Below, piece by piece: positions 1 to 9,700 of a stretch of DNA of 64,000 bases. Numbering within the stretch: position 1 is the first letter of the stretch; the number at the start of each line of letters is the position of its first letter. The position numbers and the translations under genes are program-made. This stretch comes from a virus, in the IMG/VR virus record IMGVR_UViG_3300047409_000248, positions 1 through 64,000 of that record; one strand, given 5' to 3'. Below the pieces are notes generated by a model. That model was not told the origin of the DNA, ran no database searches, and saw nothing but the letters and a program-made list of their open reading frames with translations.

Positions 1-1524
1 GACTGGTCCAAGCTCAACCAGCCTCTGGGCTCCATCAAAGGTACAGCCCCGGAAGATACTCCAGTCGCGTTCAAAACTCCAAACCTTAACATCACTGAAG
101 GAGATATCGACCGAAGCATGAATGTTGGGATGGGTTCTGGTCCCGGTATTATGGTCGGCAAATACGGCGCTTTGGCACTTCGTAACCAAGCCCATGAAGC
201 TGGCCAAGCCATGAAGCCTCATCCTGTCTATGCGGCTGAAGATGTTGCGGCGACCAAGAACTTGCGCCCTGAGATGAGAGATGCCGTGATGAACTGGCGT
301 CAGGATGCTCGGGATGCTGCTGGCCAGCAGGCTTTGGAGGCTCGATCTCCTACGACTTCAGATCGCGATATCTGGAGCGCTACTGGCTGGCATCGTGGGG
401 CTGAAGGCGCTGCCAAGAAGGAAATCCCGGATATTGGCGCTAAATTAGTTCCTGTCCCCGGAGATAAAACAGGAAATGCTTTCAGGCTGGAGCATCCGGC
501 TGGGGATTTGCATAAAGTATATGATATTCCTCCGATCCAGTTTGACCCCCTGATGAAACATGGCACAGCTTATGCTGAACCTGAGACAAGGCAGATTGTT
601 ATTGGCGGATCAGACGTAAAAGGCGCCACTTCTACAGCGCTGCATGAAATCCAGCATCTTATTCAACACGCTGAAGGCTTTGGTTCTGGCTCCAATCCAA
701 GGGCGGCGGCTCTTATTGGGCCCATGGAAAGCGAATTATTTCCCGGTCATGTGCCTTCTTGGTGGCAAGGCAAGGATGCCAGAGGTACCGGAAAAGGTCC
801 TGATGAGCTTTATGCTAAAATGGCGCCTCACAAAGGCGCGTCATTCAATATCTATGAACGCGCTGCTGGCGAGGTGGAAAGCCGTAACGTTCAAGATAGG
901 CGAACAAAGAGTTTCAGATATCAATCACACCCAGAAGACACAGAAAGCGTGACGCGCGGACTACAATGGGTGCCTGATCGCGAAAGATTAAAGAGGATCA
1001 TCGAAGGAAAGGCAGAAGGTGGAGCTTTGTCAAATCCGCCGTGGTTCGTCCGCAATGAAGCCCGCTCTCCAAGTGGCATGCTGAAGTCTTCCATTCCGGG
1101 CCGTACCGATAAAATCCCGGTCAATGTCTCTGGCGGCTCTTATGTGTTACCGGCAGATATTCCAAGTGCTTTGGGACAGGGTAACACCATGGCTGGTGGC
1201 TCCATTCTGGACAAGATGTTCACACGCGGCCCTTATGGCATGAACGTCATGAAGTCCAAGGCAGGGACATCTACCAAGATGGCCAGAATGTCGTCTCTGA
1301 CCAAGACCAGAAAGTCTGGTTATGCGGAGGGCGGGGAAACTGAAACCGCTCCCACGCCGATTGTTGCAGCAGGCGGCGAATACATATTGTCTCCAGAACA
1401 GGTAGCCCATATCGGCGGCGGCAATATCGATGCTGGCCACAAGATTTTGGATCAGTTCGTCCTTGGCGTGCGTAAGCAGCATATTAATACTCTGAAATCT
1501 CTCAAACCTCCGAAGAAAGATTAA
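1..1524 (+). CDS. Virion-associated protein with zincin-like HEIQH motif (5' end cut by window)
   Basis: The frame is open from base 1, so the gene starts upstream; an internal ATG at 118 is not necessarily the start. The visible 507 codons contain HEIQH at 643-657, an HExxH motif in the context TALHEIQHLIQHAEG, as in putative peptidase segments of large phage ejection or polyvalent proteins. The C-terminal third carries short Gly-Gly motifs (KAEGG, YAEGG, AAGGEY) that recur in other virion genes of this window. The protein ends Lys-rich. It is followed after 1 nt by a GNAT gene and then by two huge virion-type proteins, so I infer a virion or internal-virion component. Peptidase activity is only suggested by the motif. 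Confidence 0.7.
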   Translation, partial: DWSKLNQPLGSIKGTAPEDTPVAFKTPNLNITEGDIDRSMNVGMGSGPGIMVGKYGALALRNQAHEAGQAMKPHPVYAAEDVAATKNLRPEMRDAVMNWRQDARDAAGQQALEARSPTTSDRDIWSATGWHRGAEGAAKKEIPDIGAKLVPVPGDKTGNAFRLEHPAGDLHKVYDIPPIQFDPLMKHGTAYAEPETRQIVIGGSDVKGATSTALHEIQHLIQHAEGFGSGSNPRAAALIGPMESELFPGHVPSWWQGKDARGTGKGPDELYAKMAPHKGASFNIYERAAGEVESRNVQDRRTKSFRYQSHPEDTESVTRGLQWVPDRERLKRIIEGKAEGGALSNPPWFVRNEARSPSGMLKSSIPGRTDKIPVNVSGGSYVLPADIPSALGQGNTMAGGSILDKMFTRGPYGMNVMKSKAGTSTKMARMSSLTKTRKSGYAEGGETETAPTPIVAAGGEYILSPEQVAHIGGGNIDAGHKILDQFVLGVRKQHINTLKSLKPPKKD

Positions 1525-1525
1525 A

Positions 1526-2083
1526 ATGGGGAACGTAGTAAAGGCTTCACCATCAGTTGTCAGAAAGGCTATTGCGGCGGATATTCCTGAAATATGGCGC
1601 CTGTTCCTTATGGGACATCGTGAGAACGGCATCTTCCCGCTATCGCCGCAGAAGGTGGATTACTTTCTAAACCGGGCGATATATCCCGATCAGGTGCTCA
1701 GCAATGATACGGGACCAAGAGGGCAAATTGCAGTTATTGGAAGGCCCGGGAAGCTGGAAGCTATCGTCTTTGTTATTCTGGGAACTTACTGGTATTCGGA
1801 AGAAATTCATCTGGAGGAATTAATCGTCTATGTGGACCCGGAATATAGGGTCTCAGAACACGCCAAGGCTTGTATCCAATGGATGAAGGACACCGCTGAC
1901 AATCTTGATATAAAGCTCGTTACCGGGATTATGTCTACTGAGCGAACTCAGGCTAAAATCCGCCTCTATGAGAGATATCTGCCAAGAGTTGGGGCATTTT
2001 TTGTCTACCCGATGTCTCCCGAAGTTAAACGCCTGAACCACAACATGGAAAAAGAGTCGTGGCTTGCTGCAAAGCGGGCATAA
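1526..2083 (+). CDS. GNAT-family N-acetyltransferase
   Basis: A 185-residue protein starting at ATG 1526, one base after the upstream stop. The N-terminus (VRKAIAADIPEIWRLF) is a typical GNAT first strand and helix. The core strand LEELIVYVDPEYR leads to a predicted acetyl-CoA loop and helix, and the late segment TQAKIRLYERYLPRVGAFF fits the C-terminal GNAT strands. GNAT proteins among virion genes are common in phages and their substrate is usually unknown; it could acetylate a virion or host protein. Fold assignment is fairly secure and the substrate is not known. Confidence 0.75.
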   Translation: MGNVVKASPSVVRKAIAADIPEIWRLFLMGHRENGIFPLSPQKVDYFLNRAIYPDQVLSNDTGPRGQIAVIGRPGKLEAIVFVILGTYWYSEEIHLEELIVYVDPEYRVSEHAKACIQWMKDTADNLDIKLVTGIMSTERTQAKIRLYERYLPRVGAFFVYPMSPEVKRLNHNMEKESWLAAKRA

Positions 2084-2135
2084 ATGTATAAGCCTATTGG
2101 GGAATTAATAGGGAGGGTTTTCTAGGAAACCCAAA

Positions 2136-5100
2136 TTGGGAAGCAAGGGCTCCAACACCACCACTACCAATCAGGCACAGACGTATACGCCGAATGCTCA
2201 GGTTGGTCAGGCTGGTTCCCAAGCCATTAGTATGGCCCAATCGGCTGCTTCCCAGCCGTTTAATTTGCCTGTGGCGCCGGTCGCTGGATTTAATCAGGAT
2301 CAGCAACAGGCTTTCCAGCAATACCGTGATCTTCAGGGCCAAGCCCAGCCTTATTACAATCAAGCTCAGGGCTTGCTGCAATCCAGCGCTAACCCGCTGA
2401 CTGCCAACGATATCAATCAATATTACAATCCTATGGCCTCTAACGTGCTGGCAAACCTGCACGAAAGTCAGGGCCAGCAGATGAACGATGTCACTGGCAA
2501 GCTAACCCAGACAGCGGGAGGCGTCGGCGCTAGCCGTATTGCGGTGGGACAGTCTGAGTTGGCCCGCCAGCAGCAATTGGCAGAAGGCCAGACCCTTTCC
2601 GGGCTCTATCAGAACGCTTTGGGTGCAGCGCAACAGAATAAACAGATGCAGGGGAATGCGGCCTATGGTCTGACTAATCTGGGCACTACGGCCCAAGGAG
2701 CGGCCTTGCAGGGTGCGGGCGCCTTATTTGGTGCTGGCCAAACCCAACAGCAGCAGCAGCAGCAACAGCTTAATGCCCCCTATCAGAACCAGTTAGCCCA
2801 GCTAGCCTACCCATTCCAGACCGCGCAATACCTCGCAGGCATCACGGGCGGTCTCTCAGGAGCTATGGGTGGCACGACTACGGGACAGGGACAGACTACA
2901 ACTCCAGCGCCAAGCCTCTTAAGCCAGCTTATAGGCGGCGGCACAGCCGCTGTAGGCGGTCTCGGAGCCTCTGGAGCGTTCGGAAATAATGGCTGGCTTG
3001 GCAACGCCATGGGCACTAACGAAGCCTATGGTAACGGCAATGGCGAGTATGGTGGTTCCAGTTCCAATCCGTTGCCGACACTTTCTCCCTCTGATTATGG
3101 CGCCGGTTTTGCAGCGGGTGGTGCGGCTGGCTCTCCCTTGGGCAATCCGGATTGGATGGGCGCTGACCCAACCGTTCCTCAGGTGGAAGTGCACTCTCAG
3201 GCCAATCCCGGAGCCCATTTAGACCTCAATCCAAAACCTGCTAGCAGCGGTAGCGGTGGACCCAATCCCATGGATATCGCCAAAATGGCGATGATGTTCA
3301 TTAATCGTGGCGGGCGTATTCCATCACGGGCGGAAGGAGGCGCAGTTAATCCTGCCAATCCGTTCCAGCATTTCGCTGACGGCGGCGAACTTGATTTCAA
3401 TGATCGCTTTGCTGGCACTGATGCATTGCCTGATTTCGGCGATCGTTTCGGCGATGCTTCAGGAATGGCTCAGCCGGATAGAGGTACTGCGCTAGCGCAT
3501 TATCTTCGCAGCCCGGAAGCATCTCAAGTGGCGCCGCAGGAACTGGCGCGTAGTCAGGCTGAATTTGCCAATCCAAATCCGGTAGTTAATCCTAACGATC
3601 CTGTCCGAATGCCAGATCAAGCCTCAGTGCAGGCTTGGCGCAATAGCGTCGATAATCCTGCTGGTGCCAATCTTAAGCAGGCTGTCAGCGATGACCCCGG
3701 TTCGCTTCCGCCCAATGCCAAACCGACCCAAGGCCCGCCTCCTATGGCAGCGCCACAGGCTCAGGCTTCTGATTATGCTGCTATGCGTAATCCGGTACCA
3801 TTCCCGGATATCGGCCCCGAACAGGATCAAAGCCGTCAGTTCTCCAAGTCTCCTTGGCTTGCTCTTATCAATGCTGGCGCTGCGATGATGAGCGGCACAA
3901 GTCCGTTTGCTGGCGTCAACATCGGCAAGGGTCTTCAGGCTGGCGTGAAGACACTGGAGGATCAGCGTAAACAGACCACTGAAGAAGCTGGCGTCAATGA
4001 ACGCGCCAAGCAACTGATCCAAGCCGCTGAATTCCATCTTGATCAGTACAACAAGATGACGCCGAAAGAGCAGGCTGACGTTCTGGATCGCAAGGAACAG
4101 CGCAACATCCAGAAGGAGCAGGCCAATCTCAAGGGCTGGGTGGCGGGTGTGGAAAACCCTGTCTCTGGCGAGAAAAGCTGGATCAAGCCGCAAACTGGTG
4201 AAATACGCATCCTCAAAGCTGATGGCACCATTGTATCCGGCAATATTAATGACCCATCCTCATTCCAGAAAACCACCACGACTGATGGAGTGGATAAGGA
4301 AAGCAAGCTCCCCAAGGCAGAACAACCTCCTCCTCCAATGGGCCAGCCAGAATTGGCCAGCGATCTCAAGCCTCCGGATGGTGCAGTAAATACATCCATG
4401 TACCGCCTGAAATCTGCTGCGTTGACTCAGGCCAATGCGGAAATGAAGGCTGTTACTGCTCTTCAAACTAAAGAAGCCACCAATATGGGGGCTCAAAAGC
4501 TGTTGATTGACAATAGTAAGCAAGCTTTCGGCACCCTGATGAAAGACCGCGATCAGGATGGGTTCCTGACCAAGCTGGCAACGATGCGCGGCAACAATAT
4601 CGAAGAGCGTATCCGTTATGCGCGCTCCCTGAATGAAGGATTGGTAGCTTCCGGGAAACCTCCTGCTGTCAATCCGCAAAAGCTGGCCGCGATGGAAGTC
4701 ATCAGCAAGGACCAGAACACGCTGGGTATGCTGTTCGCGTCTAACTTAAGCTCTCGTGAGGCTTTCGCTGGCCAGCAGGTTGGTATTGCCTCTACCCCCG
4801 GATTGACACAAAGCCCGTTGGGCATGTTGAGACTTATAGCTGGTTATGATGCCCAGCATCAGTACACGACTGATAAACACGCTTTCTTTAATAATTATAT
4901 CCAGAAGTATGGCGTTGCTACTGGCTGGCAGCAGGCTTTCGAGAAGCAAAATCCGCCTGAGCGTTACATCGTTCGCTCCATGATGGAGAACTTGCCCAAT
5001 CGGCGCGCTGCCGAGAAGCTTCCTGAAGCTGTTAAAATCCTCCGTGAGAATAAAACCAACCCTGATGTCGTCAAAGGCTTTAACAAAGAATACGGCAATA

Positions 5101-5150
5101 CGGCCAGCTATTGGCTGACTGGCAAACTTGATCTGCTGGGGGCTCAGTGA
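2136..5150 (+). CDS. Large internal-virion-like protein with Gln-rich and low-complexity segments
   Basis: A 1004-residue protein. The likely start is TTG 2136, because the frame is closed by a TAG at 2109 and an AGGA at 2124-2127 sits 8 nt upstream. The N-terminal 270 residues are rich in Gln, Ala and Asn and include an eight-Gln run encoded by a CAG tract near 2745-2768. A Gly-rich centre follows, with RAEGGAV and FADGGEL motifs near 3330-3390, and then a helical C-terminal third. Composition, size and position between an HExxH virion protein and another large protein suggest an ejected or internal virion protein. There is no enzymatic motif. Its stop overlaps the next start (TGATG). Confidence 0.7.
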   Translation: MGSKGSNTTTTNQAQTYTPNAQVGQAGSQAISMAQSAASQPFNLPVAPVAGFNQDQQQAFQQYRDLQGQAQPYYNQAQGLLQSSANPLTANDINQYYNPMASNVLANLHESQGQQMNDVTGKLTQTAGGVGASRIAVGQSELARQQQLAEGQTLSGLYQNALGAAQQNKQMQGNAAYGLTNLGTTAQGAALQGAGALFGAGQTQQQQQQQQLNAPYQNQLAQLAYPFQTAQYLAGITGGLSGAMGGTTTGQGQTTTPAPSLLSQLIGGGTAAVGGLGASGAFGNNGWLGNAMGTNEAYGNGNGEYGGSSSNPLPTLSPSDYGAGFAAGGAAGSPLGNPDWMGADPTVPQVEVHSQANPGAHLDLNPKPASSGSGGPNPMDIAKMAMMFINRGGRIPSRAEGGAVNPANPFQHFADGGELDFNDRFAGTDALPDFGDRFGDASGMAQPDRGTALAHYLRSPEASQVAPQELARSQAEFANPNPVVNPNDPVRMPDQASVQAWRNSVDNPAGANLKQAVSDDPGSLPPNAKPTQGPPPMAAPQAQASDYAAMRNPVPFPDIGPEQDQSRQFSKSPWLALINAGAAMMSGTSPFAGVNIGKGLQAGVKTLEDQRKQTTEEAGVNERAKQLIQAAEFHLDQYNKMTPKEQADVLDRKEQRNIQKEQANLKGWVAGVENPVSGEKSWIKPQTGEIRILKADGTIVSGNINDPSSFQKTTTTDGVDKESKLPKAEQPPPPMGQPELASDLKPPDGAVNTSMYRLKSAALTQANAEMKAVTALQTKEATNMGAQKLLIDNSKQAFGTLMKDRDQDGFLTKLATMRGNNIEERIRYARSLNEGLVASGKPPAVNPQKLAAMEVISKDQNTLGMLFASNLSSREAFAGQQVGIASTPGLTQSPLGMLRLIAGYDAQHQYTTDKHAFFNNYIQKYGVATGWQQAFEKQNPPERYIVRSMMENLPNRRAAEKLPEAVKILRENKTNPDVVKGFNKEYGNTASYWLTGKLDLLGAQ

Positions 5151-7198
5151 TGGCTGACAACCCCATGGATTTCTTCAATTCCCTGAGTGCTCCTCCAGCG
5201 CCAGAAGCCGCTCCTCCTGCTTCTGGTCTTAAGCGCGTGCAAATCACCAAAGATGATCCTGCCAGCTTCTTTCAGGATATCGCAGAACCAGAAGCGCCCA
5301 AGGGAGATCAATATGGCCAACTGGAAACTATTGGGCGCCATGGTTTCCAAGGTCTCACTATGGGCTTCGGCGATGAGATGCGTGGTCTAGCCAAAGCTGG
5401 CGGGGATGAATATGGCGTTCCTACGCCAACCAATATGATCAAGGGTCTAGCCAAGATGGGCTATGAAAGGCTCTTCAGCGATGAACATCCCGCTGCCGAG
5501 ACTTATAAAAAGACCCGAGATGAGGAGAGAAAGGCTCTGGAGGAGTCGCATACTCAACATCCCATTACTTCTACTCTTTCTGATGTTGCTGGCTCTCTGG
5601 CGGTACCGGGCGGCGAATTACTCCAAGCGGGAAAACTTGGCGCCAGAGCTTTGCGCGGCGCGTTGGTATCGGGTGTTCAGGGTGGCATTCGTGGTGCGGG
5701 CGAAGCACCTGAACTAGAAGACGTTCCCAAGAGCACCGCGATGGGAACAGCCATCGGCGCTACGATAGGCGCTCCAGTAAACGCTCTTTTGGGACCTCGT
5801 GGAGCAAATATAAGCCAGCAGGCCCTGAAGCAGGTAGCTGACAGGTACGGCGTCCAACTACCCTACTACATGGTCTCGGACAGCCCCGTCGTGCAGTTCT
5901 ATGGCAAGGGCATGGATCAACTTCCCTTCGTGGGTGGCGCCATCACCAAGGCGGCTGATCGCGCCAAGGAAGGCGTAAAGAATATCCGTGATAAGATCGT
6001 AGAACAGGGAACCGGCGCGCCGGGCGCTACACCTACTGAAGCCAGAACCTTGGCCTCTCAGGCTGCGGAAGCGGCCCGGGATGCCTTTGTGCAGGATGCT
6101 AAGAAGGTATCTGAGAAAAACTACAATGCCGTAACCAACGCGATGAGCAATCCTAACTTCCGCGCGCCGCCCATGAACATGATGACGGAGATCGCGGATC
6201 AGGCTGCCAAATTGCAGCAATATGGCGGTTCTCCCGGTGGGGTTCTCCAGAAGGCTGTTGATGCCGCTCAGGTTCGTGGTGGCTTGACCTATGAAGCTCT
6301 GAAAAACCTCAGGACTGATCTCTACCGTAACTATCGCACCATGGAGGGGCGGGGAGGGATCGATTACGCCGATTACGTAAAGATCATCGGCTCGATCACC
6401 AAGGACATGGAAAACATCATTCATCAAGCTGGCGGTCCAAAGGCTGTGAAACTCTGGGAAAGCGCCAATGCACAGCACGGCATCGGTAAGGATATCGGAA
6501 AGGAATTGGAGACGGCAATTGGCAAAACGGCAAATGCTGCGGACACTTCTCCAGCGGATACAATCTTCCGCAACCTGAGTTCTGTCAGACCTAATATTGG
6601 TGAGGTTAAGACGCTAAAGAACACCATGAAGCCGCAGGAGTGGGAAAAGGTTCAAGCCGCTGCGGTCGCCAAGATGGGTGCCGATGAGGCCGGTAATTTC
6701 AGCATCCAGAAGTTCATCTCAGCCAACAGCAAAATGGCTGATGCCGGACGTGATGTTCTGTTTGGCAAAGCTGGAACCACGTCCCGGGATGCCTATGATG
6801 CTGTGCTCAAATTGGGTTCTGCGGTACAGAATGTGGAGCGTTTCGCTAATCCATCCAGAACGGCTCCGATGATGCTTGGCGCTGGGGCCGCACTACAGGT
6901 ATGGAATGACTGGGGAGAAGGTAAGTATTTCAAACCAGCCGCTGAGCTTGGTACTGGACTGACACTGGCTGCCATTTTGGCGCGTCCAGCAACCGCCCGC
7001 TCAGCCACAGCCTTCTCCAAGGCAATGGATAAATATCTTGGTACTCCTGCAATGTGGACCGCTGGAAAGGTACCAAGGGCAGTAGAAGTTGCGGCTAGGA
7101 ATTTTGCAATTTCATTAGCTAATTCAACTGGTTCTGATAAAAAGAAGATGATCGACTCGTTTGTGGCGGCTACGCCACTCTGGCTACAGGGGCAATAA
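5150..7198 (+). CDS. Large internal-virion/ejection-like protein
   Basis: A 682-residue protein. I chose ATG 5150, which overlaps the upstream stop in TGATG, over a GTG three bases earlier. After a Pro/Ala-rich start, residues about 140-220 form small-residue-rich stretches (GARALRGALVSGVQGGIRGA and GTAIGATIGAPVNALLG) that could insert in a membrane. The remainder is long, helical and Ala/Gln/Lys-rich. Together with the two preceding genes it forms a set reminiscent of the three ejection proteins of short-tailed phages; that parallel is inference from size, order and composition. Its stop overlaps the next ATG in TAATG. Confidence 0.68.
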   Translation: MADNPMDFFNSLSAPPAPEAAPPASGLKRVQITKDDPASFFQDIAEPEAPKGDQYGQLETIGRHGFQGLTMGFGDEMRGLAKAGGDEYGVPTPTNMIKGLAKMGYERLFSDEHPAAETYKKTRDEERKALEESHTQHPITSTLSDVAGSLAVPGGELLQAGKLGARALRGALVSGVQGGIRGAGEAPELEDVPKSTAMGTAIGATIGAPVNALLGPRGANISQQALKQVADRYGVQLPYYMVSDSPVVQFYGKGMDQLPFVGGAITKAADRAKEGVKNIRDKIVEQGTGAPGATPTEARTLASQAAEAARDAFVQDAKKVSEKNYNAVTNAMSNPNFRAPPMNMMTEIADQAAKLQQYGGSPGGVLQKAVDAAQVRGGLTYEALKNLRTDLYRNYRTMEGRGGIDYADYVKIIGSITKDMENIIHQAGGPKAVKLWESANAQHGIGKDIGKELETAIGKTANAADTSPADTIFRNLSSVRPNIGEVKTLKNTMKPQEWEKVQAAAVAKMGADEAGNFSIQKFISANSKMADAGRDVLFGKAGTTSRDAYDAVLKLGSAVQNVERFANPSRTAPMMLGAGAALQVWNDWGEGKYFKPAAELGTGLTLAAILARPATARSATAFSKAMDKYLGTPAMWTAGKVPRAVEVAARNFAISLANSTGSDKKKMIDSFVAATPLWLQGQ

Positions 7199-8148
7199 TG
7201 GTAGACCCAACAACCACTAATATGGTTCTTGCCCAGCCGCTTCGTGGCTCGGACGTTGGCACATGGGATGTGCCGGTCAATGTGAATATGGGAATTCTAG
7301 ATCAGGCTTTTGGTGGCGTCACCACTCTGGCCCTGTCCAGCGCCTCCATTACACTTGCTGCGTCGCAAGCGCAGAACGCCATCATCAGGCTAACTGGAAA
7401 TCTCACTGCAAACGTATCTATTACCCTTCCGTCTATCTACAAATTCTGGACGATAGACAATCAGCTTGTGAACAGTCCATCCAGTTTCGCCGCCACTCTA
7501 GTCTCGACATCTGGCGCCAGTATTATTGGCCTTCCTCCATCCATTCAGGATGTTTTTTATGATGGTATTAATGTCAATTACCGCAATCTAGGTAATGTCG
7601 GAGAATATTGGGACTATGCCGCTGGAACAATCCCAACTTGGGTTACACTCAGCACCAAGCCGCCGTATTTGAATTGCAATGGTACAGCCTTCAGTTCTGC
7701 TACCTATCCAATTCTTGCAAATCTTCTTGGCACTACTACCCTGCCAGATCAAAGGGGCATGCCACGATACAGCCTGAACCAAGGAACATCTCGATTAAAT
7801 TCATCCAACGCTGGTGTTGATGGTAATACCATATTCGCCACCAAGACTACTGTTACCGTTACGATAGGAACATCCAACTTACCGTCCTATACCCCATCTG
7901 GGTCATTATCATTAGGCTCAGGAACATTGACGGGTACGGCAAACTTTGGTGGGTCTCCGCTTATTAGCGGTGCTGGTAGTGGCGTTGGTGGCGGCGGCGC
8001 ATTTGGCGTTGTCAGTGGGACTAATGTTGCCATATCAGGCAATCCTTCTGGATCGTTCATCGGTAATAATAATGGCGGCGTCAGCAGTCCACTCGCCACT
8101 GTAGCTACAGCGCTTGTTAGCGGCATCACCATGATAAGGGCAGCATAA
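7198..8148 (+). CDS. Tail fibre/receptor-binding-type protein with phage tail collar domain
   Basis: A 316-residue protein. Residues about 155-200 match the phage tail collar pattern: a Cys/Asn-Gly-Thr strand, then FSSATYPILANLLG, then LPDQRGMPRYS. The C-terminus is Gly/Ser-rich (GAGSGVGGGGAFG) as in collar-domain fibre tips. The N-terminal part (DVPVNVNMGILDQAF) is a common virion-attachment start in fibres. It is translationally coupled to its neighbours on both sides by 1-nt overlaps. It likely sits at the tail tip; the receptor is unknown. Confidence 0.8.
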   Translation: MVDPTTTNMVLAQPLRGSDVGTWDVPVNVNMGILDQAFGGVTTLALSSASITLAASQAQNAIIRLTGNLTANVSITLPSIYKFWTIDNQLVNSPSSFAATLVSTSGASIIGLPPSIQDVFYDGINVNYRNLGNVGEYWDYAAGTIPTWVTLSTKPPYLNCNGTAFSSATYPILANLLGTTTLPDQRGMPRYSLNQGTSRLNSSNAGVDGNTIFATKTTVTVTIGTSNLPSYTPSGSLSLGSGTLTGTANFGGSPLISGAGSGVGGGGAFGVVSGTNVAISGNPSGSFIGNNNGGVSSPLATVATALVSGITMIRAA

Positions 8149-8690
8149 TGGTAGCCAGCAACTTCAAACCATCGTTAGCCGCTGTTCTGAAATCAGAAGG
8201 CGGTAATGACGATGATCCGCAGGACCACGGCGGGCGCACCTCGCGCGGTATTATTCAGCGTGAATATGATGCTTGGCGGAAAGAACACAATCTTCCCGTC
8301 AAGGACGTTTGGACAGCCACCCAGCAGGAAATAGAGACCATCTATCACGACGAATATTGGTGGCCCTATTGCGATCTTCTGCCGGTTGGGGCTGATTATC
8401 TTCTGTTCAATATGAATGTGAATGCTGGCCCATCCCGTGGCGCCAAAATATTGCAGCAGGCGCTGGGAGTTAATGCTGACGGACGTATTGGCCCCGTTAC
8501 CCGGGAAGCTATCCGCAATGCTGATCCTGCCAAGCTGATCCAGCGCTATTCAGACGCAAGCAGGGCTTTCTATCTTGGTCTCCATCAGCCAAGGTTTACC
8601 AATGGGTGGCTCAATAGAGTTAAGTTTGTGCAAGCAACGGCTCTTGGAATGATTAAAACTCAGGTCGCATCACAGGAAATAAAGTCATGA
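8148..8690 (+). CDS. Endolysin: GH108 N-acetylmuramidase with C-terminal peptidoglycan-binding domain
   Basis: A 180-residue protein. The N-terminal region has the GH108 signature: a helix ending in SEGG (the Glu is the expected catalytic acid), followed by DHGGRTSRGI and the YHDEYWWPYCD segment. The C-terminal half (LQQALGVNADGRIGPVTREA) is a PG_binding_3-type segment. It cleaves the glycan backbone of murein at the end of infection. There is no signal peptide, so it needs the holin encoded immediately downstream with a 4-nt overlap. Confidence 0.92.
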   Translation: MVASNFKPSLAAVLKSEGGNDDDPQDHGGRTSRGIIQREYDAWRKEHNLPVKDVWTATQQEIETIYHDEYWWPYCDLLPVGADYLLFNMNVNAGPSRGAKILQQALGVNADGRIGPVTREAIRNADPAKLIQRYSDASRAFYLGLHQPRFTNGWLNRVKFVQATALGMIKTQVASQEIKS

Positions 8691-9019
8691 ACCCAGAACA
8701 AGCCAAAGGTACTGTCCGCTGGATTATTACTACCTTTGGACCATTCATTATCCAGAACGGGTGGGCATCAGCATCGACCCTTGAGATGATTGGCGGCATT
8801 ATCGTCACAGTGGCGCCGTGGATATGGTCTCTATTTACTCATACCGAGAAGAACGCGGTTACGGTGGTTGACGCCATCGCTCAAAAACCTGAGTCTTCGG
8901 TCAAGGCCGTTGTAATGGAACCGACGCAGGCAGGCCGCGAAATCGCAGACTCAATCCCGGGCAATACCACTGTGGTAGCCGGAACCCCAGCAGCAACCAG
9001 CATAGCAAAGGCTACGTAA
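8687..9019 (+). CDS. Holin (Pam3 gp28-like)
   Basis: A 110-residue membrane protein overlapping the endolysin gene by 4 nt (ATGA). Two hydrophobic segments lie at residues about 11-30 and 37-53, followed by a soluble Ala/Thr-rich tail with VDAIAQKPESSVKAVV. This layout matches small holins found beside GH108 endolysins. It would permeabilise the inner membrane and release the muramidase. The position makes the call stronger than the sequence alone. Confidence 0.8.
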   Translation: MNPEQAKGTVRWIITTFGPFIIQNGWASASTLEMIGGIIVTVAPWIWSLFTHTEKNAVTVVDAIAQKPESSVKAVVMEPTQAGREIADSIPGNTTVVAGTPAATSIAKAT

Positions 9020-9436
9020 ATGCGGAAAATCATCATAGCTCTGACTTTATCGCTAGCTCTCGCTGGCTGCGTCAAAGGTCCGGGTGGGACCAATATCTTC
9101 CTGCCGACCGCTAGTGTCACCAATCCACTTGGGCCGACCAGCCTCTATGATCTCAAGTCAACCTATGCCATCGCACAGGCTGGCGCTGATCTCTATGTCC
9201 AGCGTTACCGCGATGGCTTCCGATGCACCAAGACGAAGCTGGAAAGCGTATCCAATCTTTGCTCCCGGCGTTCCATTGTCATAAAGATGCAGAATGCTGA
9301 TCGCTCGGCTGGAATTGCCATTGGCAAGGTGGAAGTCTTTATCCGAGATAATCCGACGATTGACGCAAGTTCGTTGCTGTCAGCCGCGCAGTCTGCCGTA
9401 ACAGCCTTTTACCAAATCCAGCAAGGAAACCCATAA
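9020..9436 (+). CDS. Lipoprotein, possible outer-membrane spanin
   Basis: A 138-residue protein that starts directly after the holin stop. The first 20 residues are a signal peptide ending in the lipobox LAGC, so the mature protein should be lipidated on Cys17. Two further Cys (in FRCTKTKL and NLCSRR) may form a disulfide in the periplasm. Position within the lysis cassette suggests an outer-membrane spanin subunit, with one of the following membrane proteins as partner, but it is longer than typical o-spanins and the role is an inference. Confidence 0.7.
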   Translation: MRKIIIALTLSLALAGCVKGPGGTNIFLPTASVTNPLGPTSLYDLKSTYAIAQAGADLYVQRYRDGFRCTKTKLESVSNLCSRRSIVIKMQNADRSAGIAIGKVEVFIRDNPTIDASSLLSAAQSAVTAFYQIQQGNP

Positions 9437-9675
9437 TGGAAACCGCAGCAATCATCGCGATCATCGAACAGGTGATCGGCGCCGCAGTAACGCTAGCTCC
9501 TAATGCCATCAAGCTGGAACAGGTCATTGAACCCCTTGCAAAGGGGATTTGGGATCATCTGGTCAACAAGAAGGTCATCACTCAAGCAGATATCGATGCC
9601 CTGAATGCCACTATTGCGGCGACATCGGCTCGTATCCAAGCTCCGCTTCCGCCAGCGCAAGATGATGACGTGTAA
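9436..9675 (+). CDS. Small conserved-type phage protein, function unknown
   Basis: A 79-residue protein coupled to the lipoprotein gene by TAATG. It is predicted helical, with a weakly hydrophobic N-terminal half (TAAIIAIIEQVIGAAVTLAP) and a soluble end. It resembles small lysis-cassette proteins of other phages only in position. No motif was recognised. Confidence 0.65.
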   Translation: METAAIIAIIEQVIGAAVTLAPNAIKLEQVIEPLAKGIWDHLVNKKVITQADIDALNATIAATSARIQAPLPPAQDDDV

Positions 9676-9700
9676 AGGTTGATATAAGTGGCAGAAAAAA

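Noticed and set aside
5858-6478. Minus-strand open frame of about 206 codons
   Set aside because: Antisense to the large virion protein at 5150-7198, which is coding throughout.
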